64,000 nucleotides of DNA, taken from positions 1-64,000 of the IMG/VR virus record IMGVR_UViG_3300037575_000021, one strand, 5' to 3'. This stretch comes from a virus. Position numbers and translations under genes: made by a program. The notes beneath the pieces are model-generated. The model did not search any database, was not told where the DNA came from, and saw only the letters and a list, made by a program, of their open reading frames with translations. Shown in pieces: positions 9,743 to 18,381 of this stretch (within the stretch, counting starts at the first letter, position 1; every line of letters begins with the position of its first letter).

Positions 9743-10251
9743 GATATTCCTCCTACAAGAGGTAAATTAACTGGTGGAGGCCCTGCAGCAAATTCTACCC
9801 AGTTAACTACGATCCCTGAGATAGCTGTTTCAATAGCTGATGCTATATCAGTTGCCTTACTATCAATATCACCACCAACATTATTAAATACTGATGTCAG
9901 TGATGTTGTCAGGGCTGGCCCAACGGTTGAAGCTGTGATGGTGATTGGTGGAATTACCTCATCTAGGGTTGTTGGCTCCCCCGGGTCGCCAGTGGCAATC
10001 CCACCAGCTCCGTAGTATTCCATAATAGCTGTGGCCCACTGAGTTGCAGCTGCTGAGGCTGTGCCCGGGACAGCAAGCTCAAAACTAGAACCTGCTACAG
10101 ATGAGCTGTATAGAACAGCTCCGTCCCCATAGTCAGCTGGCTGAAGGTAATTATTAATAGCTGTAGCTATTAGGGTTGCTGATGCTGAGGCATCCTCGCT
10201 ATTAGTTATGGCAGTCTTAATATCTGCCTCTAAGGTTGTCCCTAATGGCAT
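9739..10251 (-). CDS. Hypothetical baseplate-region protein
   Basis: A 170-residue protein rich in alanine, threonine and glycine with no cysteine and no recognised family. The N-terminal helix (E-A-D-I-K-T-A-I-T-N-S) and alternating A-A-T-Q-W-A-T-A-I segments suggest an alpha-helical structural protein. It lies between the spike and gp25-like genes and overlaps the latter by 4 bp, so a tail or baseplate role is likely by context only. Confidence 0.65.
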   Translation of the reverse strand: MPLGTTLEADIKTAITNSEDASASATLIATAINNYLQPADYGDGAVLYSSSVAGSSFELAVPGTASAAATQWATAIMEYYGAGGIATGDPGEPTTLDEVIPPITITASTVGPALTTSLTSVFNNVGGDIDSKATDIASAIETAISGIVVNWVEFAAGPPPVNLPLVGGIS

Positions 10252-10260
10252 TTAAGCCTC

Positions 10261-10941
10261 CTAATTAGTCTTCGCATAGGTTGATAAGGTTGTTGGTGGC
10301 ATCGGGCTTATAGGAGGCCCTGAAGGCCCTACACCTGTTGGGTGCGTATGTCCATCAAAGTAAGTCTTGAATGCATCACCAAGAACTAACGCCTCAGCTG
10401 CACCTTCACCGATCTCAACAGCTGATGCTGCATTGATCACAATCTTACCGTCCTTCTGAACCTTGATTTCTGATTCAGTCTCACCAATACCATTCCTTAG
10501 AGATAAGTTCTCAGTATCAACCTCAGGAGAGTTAACTGAAGTGAATAGCCCGGGTAGTGCTACAGCGTCTGAGATGCTGTGCTTCCTACGACTAAATGGA
10601 GTCTGAGTATTCATACCATCCGAGGATAGAAACTCCTCTATGCTCCTCATAGAGAAGACTAGGAGGACTGTATCGCCCGGGGCCAATGGAAAGCTAACCA
10701 TAGCTCCTCCACCAGCTGGGAAGATCACGGGAACCTCTGGGAGGATAGGAGTCTCATAAGCAGACCCATCACTCTCCACTCGGTTAACTAAAGGTTTAGC
10801 ATCGATAACCACTTGGGTTCCAACCTTACCAACTTTCTCAACCTTAGCTGGCATAGCTGTGTAAAGATTCGTCATCAGGTTGGCGAATGTACCCCTAACA
10901 ACATCTTCAAATGTTAATTTCATTATGGGATCCTCTGACAC
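10261..10941 (-). CDS. Baseplate spike (gpV/Gp138-like) with HxH tip
   Basis: A 226-residue central spike protein. Residues 40-120 have an OB-fold of the Gp138/gpV/Mu gp45 type (K-P-L-V-N-R-V, P-V-I-F-P-A-G-G-G-A, G-D-T-V-L-L-V-F). The C-terminus carries D-G-H-T-H-P-T-G with histidines at 198 and 200; in P2 and phi92 spikes such an HxH pair coordinates an iron ion at the membrane-piercing tip. The protein is expected to be a trimer at the end of the tail tube. It overlaps the hub gene by 19 bp. Confidence 0.88.
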   Translation of the reverse strand: MSEDPIMKLTFEDVVRGTFANLMTNLYTAMPAKVEKVGKVGTQVVIDAKPLVNRVESDGSAYETPILPEVPVIFPAGGGAMVSFPLAPGDTVLLVFSMRSIEEFLSSDGMNTQTPFSRRKHSISDAVALPGLFTSVNSPEVDTENLSLRNGIGETESEIKVQKDGKIVINAASAVEIGEGAAEALVLGDAFKTYFDGHTHPTGVGPSGPPISPMPPTTLSTYAKTN

Positions 10942-11924
10942 TCAATCTCTGTATCCCAAGCATCACCTCTGAAGTTCAACTTGTGAGAAACTGATTGAAT
11001 TTTATAGTCACCTTGGTAATCTCCAAACTTAACTTTAAGAGTTGTATTGGTTGTGATGTTACCGTTTAGGAATGTTGTGAGTTTAATACCTTGTGGTTTA
11101 GATGCCTTAGAGAATGTAGAGGTTGAACTCTTATCGTCATTCTGGCTAATAACACCTTTCACATTGGTTTCGATAATATCTACAGATTCAATTAATCCAT
11201 TTTGTTCCTTGGGGTGAACGTTTAGTTTCCCCAATGTTATATACCATCCGTAATCTATCTCGTTGCATACTGCAGATAGTGAAGCGGATAGTGACCCTTC
11301 CCTGACAAGTGCTCTTGTTATTGCTTTCGAGGTACGTTCGTTTACGGTGAAGTCACCTTGAACAATACCTTTTGAAACAAACTGGGAAATTAAATCTGAA
11401 AGAATATTTTCGTAGGTTGTGTTTTTAGGGTAGGTCTTAAAGTATTTTGCATTCTTTAAGATGTTAGCTCCATCACTGCAAACCAGTGTGGTTACATAGT
11501 CGGGGCCAACCCTTTCTGTAGATACCTTAACGACTTGACCTGTGTAGATAGCCGGAAGGGCTTCATCTTTTTGATAGCCAGCTCTCAGAATAACTGAGGA
11601 CTCAGCTGTAATAAAATTAATGGTCGTGTCACTAAGGTTAAAGACTTTGATGACAGCTGGTTGAGAATTCTTACCAGCTGGTGCGATATTATAATCTATC
11701 GATGCCTCGATCTGAAGATCAGTCAAGGTTATAGCCCCCGAAGGAACTGTTGAGTAATCTGAATAACCTGAATCAGATCCTCCCCCCACAACAACATCTG
11801 AGCTATCATTCTGAGTTAAAGAACTCGGAGCAGGGGGAGCAGTTTCTGTGTTCTGTGTGGACTTCAAAAGGTTAGCCGGACTACCAATTACCAATTCATA
11901 TTTATGAATGAAAGCATTAGCCAT
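10923..11924 (-). CDS. Baseplate hub protein (gpD-like)
   Basis: A 333-residue protein in the position of the hub. Residues 70-330 follow the P2 gpD/T4 gp27-like pattern: strand-rich first barrel (L-R-A-G-Y-Q-K-D-E-A-L-P-A-I-Y-T-G-Q-V), a helical insertion with Y-E-N-I-L-S-D-L-I-S-Q-F, and a second barrel ending G-D-Y-Q-G-D-Y-K-I-Q-S-V-S-H-K. The N-terminal ~60 residues are a low-complexity linker. The hub connects the tail tube to the spike encoded immediately downstream. Confidence 0.78.
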   Translation of the reverse strand: MANAFIHKYELVIGSPANLLKSTQNTETAPPAPSSLTQNDSSDVVVGGGSDSGYSDYSTVPSGAITLTDLQIEASIDYNIAPAGKNSQPAVIKVFNLSDTTINFITAESSVILRAGYQKDEALPAIYTGQVVKVSTERVGPDYVTTLVCSDGANILKNAKYFKTYPKNTTYENILSDLISQFVSKGIVQGDFTVNERTSKAITRALVREGSLSASLSAVCNEIDYGWYITLGKLNVHPKEQNGLIESVDIIETNVKGVISQNDDKSSTSTFSKASKPQGIKLTTFLNGNITTNTTLKVKFGDYQGDYKIQSVSHKLNFRGDAWDTEIECQRIP

Positions 11925-11926
11925 TT

Positions 11927-12265
11927 TTAGAGTCCTAGTTGTTCAATCTCTTCTAGTGTTAAGTATAAGAGTTCGTAGTCTTTACCAATCCCGAAATTAT
12001 CTCTTCCGACTGGATCAGATGTTTCTTTTAGCCTAGCACAGAACAATTCTCCGTCTGGGAAATCCTGCAGGCAATACCTACCAGTTAGATCATAGTTCTC
12101 AATAACTTTCACACTGTTGATTACATCAGATCCTGATAGACTTATGTTTATGTACCAACGGGATGATCTTTCATTATAAGAGATCTCAAAGATATAACTA
12201 CGTCCCGAAAGGGATACAACCTGTCTACTCCAAGCTGTATCAGGGATAAATACACTAACTGCCAT
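11927..12265 (-). CDS. Baseplate plug protein (DUF6983 / Pam3 gp18-like)
   Basis: A 112-residue protein with the pattern of the short phage plug family: a hydrophobic strand start, S-Y-I-F-E-I-S-Y-N-E-R, W-Y-I-N-I-S-L, then P-D-G-E-L-F-C and D-Y-E-L-L-Y-L-T. Similar proteins sit between the Dit-like and hub genes in several simple myoviruses and seal the tube-hub junction. Starts 2 bp from the hub gene. Confidence 0.7.
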   Translation of the reverse strand: MAVSVFIPDTAWSRQVVSLSGRSYIFEISYNERSSRWYINISLSGSDVINSVKVIENYDLTGRYCLQDFPDGELFCARLKETSDPVGRDNFGIGKDYELLYLTLEEIEQLGL

Positions 12266-12266
12266 G

Positions 12267-12875
12267 TTAGCCTCCTGTCACTTGTTGGGTTCCCTCTCCG
12301 ATCTGCCTTAGAGACCAATCCAATAAATCTTCCTGTTCAACCGTTTGAGTTGTACCAGCACCATTCTGAAGATTACTTGCATCATTCTGGAAGCTAGGGT
12401 CAGCTGTTGGTTGTGCAGTCACCTGTGCTTGGTCAGCAAATTCAACCTTAGTAGCCGAGAGATCTACGAATAGGTCTCCACTGCCCGGGCCAGATCTCTT
12501 ACTGATCTGCACTGAGGTTATGATGCAGTTCTGAAGAGGAGTTATTAAGTTCTTAGGTTCACCGAAGCCCCCTAAGGTGGGAGTTTGGAACATTGTAATC
12601 GTAACAGGGGTAGCGTTGTCCTTGATATCCTGAAGGTTAACTATGTAATTCTCAGGGGCAATAACAAACTCAGAGTTAGAACCCTTAGCTTTCACCCTTG
12701 TCAGAATGCCCGAGATAGTCACTGTGTCTTGATTCTGGATAACGTGGTCAACAACAGATCTACCACTCTCAATAGGGTTACTTGTAAGAGTACTTGATGT
12801 TGTGTATTGAGTACTAGTAGTGGCATCGAGTTGGTAGATAAGGCCTGTAACAGAATCTGTTATAAAAGTAGCCAT
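12267..12875 (-). CDS. Dit-like tail/baseplate protein
   Basis: A 202-residue protein with the N-terminal Dit-like domain pattern: R-S-V-V-D-H-V-I-Q-N-Q-D-T-V-T-I-S-G-I-L (disordering the matrix of the ligand protein and then a beta strand), P-V-T-I-T-M-F-Q-T-P and N-C-I-I-T-S-V-Q-I-S-K. Such proteins ring the tail tube end and join it to the baseplate. The C-terminal 45 residues are Q/T-rich and probably flexible. Its start overlaps the tape measure stop by 1 bp. Confidence 0.78.
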   Translation of the reverse strand: MATFITDSVTGLIYQLDATTSTQYTTSSTLTSNPIESGRSVVDHVIQNQDTVTISGILTRVKAKGSNSEFVIAPENYIVNLQDIKDNATPVTITMFQTPTLGGFGEPKNLITPLQNCIITSVQISKRSGPGSGDLFVDLSATKVEFADQAQVTAQPTADPSFQNDASNLQNGAGTTQTVEQEDLLDWSLRQIGEGTQQVTGG

Positions 12876-14866
12876 TATTGTACTGCCTCCATTGAAGGTA
12901 CTAATTGATTCTGAATAGCGGTCTCTACCACACGGGTAGCAGCCTCTTCATCTAACCCATTAGCGTTAACTTCGATATTTACCTGTCCGATGCTTCCGCC
13001 TCTACGTCTATTGAACCTTTCCCTTTGTTTAGACATAGCTACTCTGGATGCTTCAGCTCCACTAGCTTTTAATCTAGCGGCGGCTTGCTCATTACCAAAC
13101 AGGGCTCTAACCCCATCTACAACGGATCCGATGAAGTCGCTAAGTCCTCTCATGAAATTAGGGAATGCATCCTCAAGGGCCTTGTTCAAGGCGTCCCCTA
13201 TCATAGTCCCAATATTAAATGCGAAAGCTAATAGGAAGGCTTTGACAAAGAATCTTCCAAACGTCTTACCTGCTGATAGTCCTCCTGACTTCATAAGTCC
13301 GAACAACTTCTTACCTGTGAATATGGTTGCAAGGGATGTCCCTATAGCTAGAAGACCTTTTAGTGGGCCATCTTCCATACCAGAGATCTTATTCAAAGCT
13401 CTTTCTAAAATACCAAAAGGTAAAACAATAACACCTGCAAGTATTTTAAATAGTCCAATAAGAACCCTCACAGCTCTCCCTAGAACACTCAACTCCTTAA
13501 CGCCTTTCTTAGTCATATCGGAGATATCTGACATAGATCCTGTCACAGTATCTAAAAGGATACCAAACGGCCTGATGATTTGGGTAAGGGCCCTTATAGC
13601 TATACCTAAACCACTTAGAGCCGCACCAACAATCCTACCAATTGATCTGAATGTTGGGGCCAATTGATCAACTGTTGCTCTTAGGTCATCAAAGAAAGAT
13701 GTTAATCCCTCACCAAGTCCTTCATCGAATGCCTGAGATATGTTGATCTGATAGGCTGTAGATAATCTTTGTAGAGAAACACGAGTAGTGTTCAGAGAGG
13801 CTGTAAGTGCTCCACCTTCCCTAGCAGCTATCCTTAGCTGTTTGGCAAACTTAGGTAGGAACTCTGTAGAGATAAGCTCTCCGTTCTCAAGCATCTTAGT
13901 TAGTTCTGGGATTGTTGCTCCAACAGCTTTAGCAGCTGTAGATAGAGCAATAGGCATCCTATCACCTAATTGTTGCTTAAGTTCTTCACTGGTCACTGTA
14001 CCTTTAGAAAGGATCTGTGTGAACGCTCTGAAAACACCGAAGGTATCTTCAGCTGATAGGCCAAATGCCGCCGAAGCCTCAGAACCTGCAAGGAATATTT
14101 CCTTGGTCTGCTCCATTGAGAGGCCAGCATTATTAGCGGATACGGCTATTTGCTGGAAACCTTTAGCACTTGTGCTTAATTCACGACCAAGATTCATCGA
14201 GGTCTCTTTAACGAACTCGAAGTCTTTTGCAGCCTGTTCAGTAGATCCAGAGGCGGCTAATAAAGATGCTCGCATAGATTCAAAATCCATACCAGTTCTA
14301 CCAGCTCCACCTGCTATCCCTACAGCCGCAAAAACTGATAGGTAGCTTCTTGCTAGGTTTCTAGCAGAATCTCTGGCAGAGTTCATAGCGAAGGTCTGAG
14401 CCTTGAAAGCTCTCGATGCCCTATTGCTCTGCTGTACCGTTGTTGTAAGTTGATCGTTAACCAGTCTTAATTGGTTAGTTATCTTTGAGAAGTCACCTGC
14501 AGTAGATGCCTTCTTAATAGATGCTGACAGTTGATTAAACTGTTGTTGGAATTGCTTAAGTTGTGCTTTTGATTCAGGAGTTCCTAGTACACCAAGTCCA
14601 CGAGTTGCTTTTCTTCTAGCAATCTCTAGGGATGATGCTACTCGGTTTCTCCTGATTTGAATTCTTTCTGCAGCTTTAGCTGCTCTCTCTTCCTGACGAA
14701 GTTGATCAGCAAAGAAAGTTTTAGAGGCTTTCATCCGAGCTTCTTGGGTTCGTTGAGCTTTAGCACCAATCCTTCCCATTTTAGCTTCTATGTTAGAAAG
14801 CCCTTTATCGACCTCACTAGAGTCAAAGCCAAGCTGTAGGATAAAATCCTTAATAGTCATTGCCAT
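12875..14866 (-). CDS. Tail tape measure protein
   Basis: A 663-residue protein that fixes tail length. It has an N-terminal coiled-coil region rich in A, K, R and Q (to about residue 170), the tape-measure domain with F-G-L-S-A-E-D-T-F-G-V-F-R-A-F and L-K-Q-Q-L-G-D-R-M-P-I-A near residues 270-310, and a hydrophobic central zone (about 400-560) able to insert into membranes. It lies directly downstream of the tail assembly chaperone; its ATG at 14866 overlaps the TAA of the frameshifted chaperone extension (TAATG). Confidence 0.95.
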   Translation of the reverse strand: MAMTIKDFILQLGFDSSEVDKGLSNIEAKMGRIGAKAQRTQEARMKASKTFFADQLRQEERAAKAAERIQIRRNRVASSLEIARRKATRGLGVLGTPESKAQLKQFQQQFNQLSASIKKASTAGDFSKITNQLRLVNDQLTTTVQQSNRASRAFKAQTFAMNSARDSARNLARSYLSVFAAVGIAGGAGRTGMDFESMRASLLAASGSTEQAAKDFEFVKETSMNLGRELSTSAKGFQQIAVSANNAGLSMEQTKEIFLAGSEASAAFGLSAEDTFGVFRAFTQILSKGTVTSEELKQQLGDRMPIALSTAAKAVGATIPELTKMLENGELISTEFLPKFAKQLRIAAREGGALTASLNTTRVSLQRLSTAYQINISQAFDEGLGEGLTSFFDDLRATVDQLAPTFRSIGRIVGAALSGLGIAIRALTQIIRPFGILLDTVTGSMSDISDMTKKGVKELSVLGRAVRVLIGLFKILAGVIVLPFGILERALNKISGMEDGPLKGLLAIGTSLATIFTGKKLFGLMKSGGLSAGKTFGRFFVKAFLLAFAFNIGTMIGDALNKALEDAFPNFMRGLSDFIGSVVDGVRALFGNEQAAARLKASGAEASRVAMSKQRERFNRRRGGSIGQVNIEVNANGLDEEAATRVVETAIQNQLVPSMEAVQ

Positions 14867-15171
14867 TATCTGCTTCCTTTATCAAGAGCTTTCATCTTCT
14901 CCTCGTGATCCTTGTGTGCTGCTGTGTCAATGGCTTCCATACAATCTATATATTCTTTATATTCAAGAAGCTCTGGCAACGTCATCTCATATCTGAGGAA
15001 ACGGATAGTCTCTTTATTGTATTTACTTCGGTATATTGTGTAGATATACCAATCTAATGAGGTAAGAGAACAAGTCTTTTCTATTTGTCTGAGGACTCTT
15101 CCAGATCTGGAGTTGGGGTTGTTAGATTCTCCATCAGGCTCATTAAACGGGTCTGAAAACCGCTCTCGGTA
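14866..15171 (-). CDS. Tail assembly chaperone, -1 frameshift extension
   Basis: Read in the -1 frame from the heptamer at 15177-15171 this stretch is open for 101 codons to a TAA at 14868-14866. It has no good start of its own. A frameshift would give a 233-residue fusion (132 + 101) with the upstream chaperone, as in lambda G/GT and P2 E/E'. The extension is helical and charged (L-P-E-L-L-E-Y-K-E-Y-I-D, A-A-H-K-D-H-E-E-K-M-K) and ends on the tape measure start codon, the normal location. Codon use and the absence of stops over 100 codons support coding; the slip itself is inferred from the sequence. Confidence 0.85.
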   Translation of the reverse strand, partial: YRERFSDPFNEPDGESNNPNSRSGRVLRQIEKTCSLTSLDWYIYTIYRSKYNKETIRFLRYEMTLPELLEYKEYIDCMEAIDTAAHKDHEEKMKALDKGSR

Positions 15172-15566
15172 AAAAAACTTTCGAAGTTCTCCCTTAGTGC
15201 AAATTCCACTAACTGGATCATACTCCCGTAGTTACCTCTGAAGTGTGTATCGAAATTAATTTTCTTACCGTCAACCTCAACATTATTCAGTAACGCTGAA
15301 ATTAACTCTGCTACGTCAACCTTATCAAGTTGAGTAGATAGAAGGGTGGCTAAGTCAGAGAACGTTTTAGGTGCTCCGTGAAGTAGCTCATCGTGACGAA
15401 GACCATCAAAGCTTGCACCAATCGATGGCGCTAAAAGCTTACTGATCTCTAAAGACATTTTAAGACCAACTGTTGCAGGCAGAAGATGAAGTGTGTAGGT
15501 CACACCGTTGATCTCCTTAGTTGAAATACCTGCTTGTTTATTTATATCATTTATATCGAAAGACAT
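15081..15566 (-). CDS. Tail assembly chaperone (short form)
   Basis: A 161-residue protein, the in-frame product of the tail assembly chaperone gene. It starts at ATG 15566 after a GGAGA site and ends in an E-E-S-S-D-K tail. Helical, with no enzymatic motif; similar short proteins between tube and tape measure bind the tape measure during tail assembly. A T-TTT-TTT slippery run at codons 130-132 allows part of the ribosomes to shift to the -1 frame and make the longer form. Confidence 0.85.
   Translation of the reverse strand: MSFDINDINKQAGISTKEINGVTYTLHLLPATVGLKMSLEISKLLAPSIGASFDGLRHDELLHGAPKTFSDLATLLSTQLDKVDVAELISALLNNVEVDGKKINFDTHFRGNYGSMIQLVEFALRENFESFFTESGFQTRLMSLMENLTTPTPDLEESSDK
15171..15177 (-). 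promoter_or_regulatory. -1 ribosomal frameshift slippery heptamer
   Basis: On the minus strand the seven Ts read as T-TTT-TTT in register with the chaperone frame (AGT TTT TTT ACC), the X-XXY-YYZ form for -1 slippage. After a slip the next codon is TAC and the -1 frame stays open to the tape measure start. The plus-strand reading is seven As. Confidence 0.8.
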
Positions 15567-15582
15567 ATTCTCTCCTTATAGA

Positions 15583-15597
15583 GGGGGCTATGCCCCC
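15583..15597 (-). terminator. GC hairpin between tube and chaperone genes
   Basis: Minus-strand GGGGGC-ATA-GCCCCC, six base pairs with a three-base loop, 6 bp past the tail tube stop and before the chaperone ribosome site. It lacks a T run, so it is more likely a partial attenuator or an RNA-stabilising 3' hairpin that keeps tube expression above chaperone expression than a full terminator. Confidence 0.5.
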
Positions 15598-15602
15598 ATC
15601 AA

Positions 15603-16091
15603 TTAAATGTTAGCTTCTACGAAGTTGTTAACTTGATCTACGATATCAGCCGTAGCTTCACCAACACCTTTAGGTACTGCAGTGAACACCATGTTCTCAA
15701 CGAAGAATGTAAAGGTACGAGCATTGTTAGAAGTACCTAGAGTTCCTTCACCGATTGATTGTAGGTGGGCGTTGTTAGATAGAACCAGAGTCGCACCAGA
15801 TGGATCAGAGATCACAAGAGGTAGACGAATAGGTGTGTCACTTGCACGTTGTGCAGCGTAAACACCAGCTAGGCGCTTAGCACCTGCAGAGGTATCCATT
15901 AAATCAAAAGCTACTGTACCAGTTTGATCTGGGCTCAGAGCTAGAGCAACTTCACCATCGGCTCCAACTGTAGGAGCTGAGAAGTCAGAGTTATAAGTAA
16001 TAGTAATGAAACTATCTTCTGCGTAGCCGTCAATAGGTAGGCCACCGAAGTTACTTACAACTTGTCTACTTGAGTATGTTACGTGTGCCAT
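15603..16091 (-). CDS. Tail tube protein (DUF3277-like)
   Basis: A 162-residue protein of the type that follows DUF3383 sheath genes (KPP10 ORF10-like, DUF3277). Visible marks are Y-S-S-R-Q-V-V-S-N-F-G-G near the N-terminus, G-E-V-A-L-A-L-S-P-D-Q-T-G-T-V in the middle and a C-terminal G-V-G-E-A-T-A-D-I-V-D-Q-V helix. It should form the inner tube of the contractile tail. A hairpin follows it and a good ribosome site precedes it. Confidence 0.88.
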   Translation of the reverse strand: MAHVTYSSRQVVSNFGGLPIDGYAEDSFITITYNSDFSAPTVGADGEVALALSPDQTGTVAFDLMDTSAGAKRLAGVYAAQRASDTPIRLPLVISDPSGATLVLSNNAHLQSIGEGTLGTSNNARTFTFFVENMVFTAVPKGVGEATADIVDQVNNFVEANI

Positions 16092-16103
16092 GTATTTCTC
16101 CTA

Positions 16104-17429
16104 TTAACCTTCAGAGATTGTTAGAACGCCGTTGAACACAGCTTCATGGATAGCACCAGCAAGGAAAGCAGTGAACTGAACGTTACGTAGTACACGAGCT
16201 TGTTTATCAGCTGCTGGGATCTCTGTGATCAATGGTGGGTTAGTTTCGTAAGACTCTAGGAAGTTAGAATCAACGAATGGTTGAAGTGCTGCAGATAGTC
16301 CAGAATCGATCTGAGAAATACCAGAAGCAGTGTAAGGGATCTTACCACCTTGCTGGTTGATAATCAGACTAGAAATTCTTTCAGTGATACGCGCGGTCAT
16401 TGTGTCACGACCACGGATAGTATCAATCCACTCTCCACTTTCAACTTTACCCGGGCGAGTTACTGGAACTCCACCAACAAGAGCAACCATATTGTATCCG
16501 TAAGATAGAACATTAGTTTGCTGGGTAGATGTTAGTTTGTTACCTGTACGTGGGTCTTTAGACTCAGCGAATAGGCTTAATTGGTTACCAGCCCAAGTTA
16601 CAGCATTCTCATCTGGAGCGTATGGTGCATTAACACCGATCCACTGAACTTCAGGGAAGTTAGCTGAATCTTCATGCCATAGAGTGATTGTACGATCCTT
16701 AGTAGGGGTGCTACTTGAAGGAGCGTCAAGGATAGCTGTATCTGAAGAAGCTTGGAAGAAAATACGATTCATAGCTTCAACTGCTGTAGATAGCTCACCA
16801 CGGAATACTGAATCTTCTTCTGCAGCGATGAAGTAGAAGTCTTCATCTTCTTCAAGGATTGCATTAAGAGCATCAGATCCTGTCTCAGTACTTGTGTAGG
16901 TATCTGCTAGGTTCTCAAGACCAGTGATAGAGAATACGTCAGAAGAGGTATTAGCTGTGATCTGTAGAGTTGCTGCAGCACCAACACCAACTACTGTTGC
17001 TGTGATGTGATCTGTTACTGGGGTAGCTGCATCGATATCAGCTTTAAGTGCAGTTACAATCTCTTCAGCTGTGTCTGCAAGTAATGCTGTGTAGTTAGCA
17101 GTTACGGAATCATTGTCGTTAACTGTTACAGTAACTTCATAAACTGTGTTCTCTGCAACATTCTCTGGTGTCAGGATAGCGTCTGAATCCCTACGTCCAA
17201 CCTTGAACAGTGGGCCTGACGGTGTATTAGCAAAGAATGCTGTTGCTGCTAGATATGGATCAGAAGTTGTACTGAAATCAGCTGCTACATCCTGCACACT
17301 TGCATAAGACCTTACACGACTTAGGTAAGCACTGTGCGAGGCAATAAACATCGGTGTACCAAAACCAGCTCTACTTACAGTTGTTGTCTGTAGGCTGATG
17401 TTGACTGTGGCTACTGGATTTAAAGCCAT
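16104..17429 (-). CDS. Contractile tail sheath protein (DUF3383)
   Basis: A 441-residue sheath subunit. The C-terminal half has the DUF3383 pattern: W-I-D-T-I-R-G-R-D-T-M-T-A-R-I-T-E-R, Q-Q-G-G-K-I-P-Y-T-A-S-G-I, and V-R-N-V-Q-F-T-A-F-L-A-G-A-I-H near the end. Residues 110-200 form a beta-rich inserted outer domain. It precedes the tube gene, the standard sheath-tube order, and establishes the virion as a myovirus. Confidence 0.93.
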   Translation of the reverse strand: MALNPVATVNISLQTTTVSRAGFGTPMFIASHSAYLSRVRSYASVQDVAADFSTTSDPYLAATAFFANTPSGPLFKVGRRDSDAILTPENVAENTVYEVTVTVNDNDSVTANYTALLADTAEEIVTALKADIDAATPVTDHITATVVGVGAAATLQITANTSSDVFSITGLENLADTYTSTETGSDALNAILEEDEDFYFIAAEEDSVFRGELSTAVEAMNRIFFQASSDTAILDAPSSSTPTKDRTITLWHEDSANFPEVQWIGVNAPYAPDENAVTWAGNQLSLFAESKDPRTGNKLTSTQQTNVLSYGYNMVALVGGVPVTRPGKVESGEWIDTIRGRDTMTARITERISSLIINQQGGKIPYTASGISQIDSGLSAALQPFVDSNFLESYETNPPLITEIPAADKQARVLRNVQFTAFLAGAIHEAVFNGVLTISEG

Positions 17430-17437
17430 TATGTCTC

Positions 17438-18013
17438 CTAGTTAATTGTTCCACTCATAGGGAGCGGGTTAGTGTCTTCATCACTTCTAAATACATCACC
17501 AGTGTATTCAACACCTTTAATATCTGTAGAAGTAATATCTTTAACATCTGTAATTGCAAATGTCAGATTGAATGAACTACTCTCGCTATATGAGGTTGAA
17601 AGCAGTTGTGGAATTTCAATTATGTCATCGGTTACTCTTACCTGACCTGAGGTTTCAGATCTAACTCTTTCAAGGATAACGTCTGTACTAAAGAAAAATT
17701 CTAGATCCTCTGCTATCGCCTTGGAGTTACCTCCGAATACGGTATAGTTGATAAGGATCTCTTTAACATTCTCGTACCTAATGGTATTATCATCAGGCAT
17801 AGATTGTTCAATTAGATATCCACCGGGTCTTCCTGTTGTCAGGATGTCTACGGTGACATATGGGAAATCTGGTTTAGGTCCGGGCTTAGTCTTAGCACCA
17901 GTTTGCCTAGAACGAATAACGGAAGGGTAAGAACCTGATGTGCTCAACTCTGAACCAATAGTGTCACGAGCAATACCAATAAATGTTCTATAAACTTGAT
18001 CATAATCTATCAT
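17438..18013 (-). CDS. Neck terminator protein (gp12-like)
   Basis: A 191-residue protein with features of the phage neck terminator family: an N-terminal helix with Y-D-Q-V-Y-R-T-F-I-G-I-A, P-D-F-P-Y-V-T-V-D-I-L and a strand N-V-K-E-I-L-I-N-Y-T-V-F-G-G. It is expected to cap the tail tube and sheath at the head-proximal end. Its start overlaps the next upstream gene by 4 bp. Confidence 0.75.
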   Translation of the reverse strand: MIDYDQVYRTFIGIARDTIGSELSTSGSYPSVIRSRQTGAKTKPGPKPDFPYVTVDILTTGRPGGYLIEQSMPDDNTIRYENVKEILINYTVFGGNSKAIAEDLEFFFSTDVILERVRSETSGQVRVTDDIIEIPQLLSTSYSESSSFNLTFAITDVKDITSTDIKGVEYTGDVFRSDEDTNPLPMSGTIN

Positions 18014-18381
18014 TGGTCATCATTCTCATTCTTATCTTTACGGACTAAAACAACCTCATAGTGATCGATTGAAAGTGTAGTCTCAATCCAAGGATCAGAT
18101 TCGACTGTCACATATACATAACCGTCAATGGTTGTCTCGTAAGCTTGTGTATTTTCAAGATGGTTTGTTGTGAAGATAGGAGACCTAGTGAAGAACACCC
18201 TAGCATCTGTAGATGAGACACCTTCAGGTAGAACATCTCTCTTGGTTCCTAATCTGAATGGTTGAAGTGATCCTTCGACATCAAACTCATGCTCGAACCC
18301 ATCAACGTAAAGACCATCTTCATCGTAGAAGCCCTCTTCGAACTTCTTAAAGGTGAGTGTCTTAGCTTTTAATAATCTCAC
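18010..18381 (-). CDS. Head-tail joining/completion protein
   Basis: A 123-residue protein starting at ATG 18381 and overlapping the neighbours by 4 bp on both sides. Segments such as G-S-L-Q-P-F-R-L-G-T-K-R-D and T-I-D-G-Y-V-Y-V-T-V-E-S-D form a beta-rich fold common in head closure proteins. Assignment rests mainly on position between the neck terminator and the gp10-like gene. Confidence 0.6.
   Translation of the reverse strand: MRLLKAKTLTFKKFEEGFYDEDGLYVDGFEHEFDVEGSLQPFRLGTKRDVLPEGVSSTDARVFFTRSPIFTTNHLENTQAYETTIDGYVYVTVESDPWIETTLSIDHYEVVLVRKDKNENDDQ

Noticed and set aside
12990-13667. Long plus-strand open frame inside the tape measure gene
   Set aside because: It is a shadow of a clear minus-strand tape measure gene, has no ribosome site and a leucine/proline-rich artefact composition.
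13788-14345. Second plus-strand frame opposite the tape measure gene
   Set aside because: Same reason; no homology pattern and no start signal.
15540-15547. TATAAATA on the minus strand as a T4-type late promoter
   Set aside because: It lies inside the chaperone coding sequence; a second copy at 34220 overlaps a ribosome site. The block has no other such motif.
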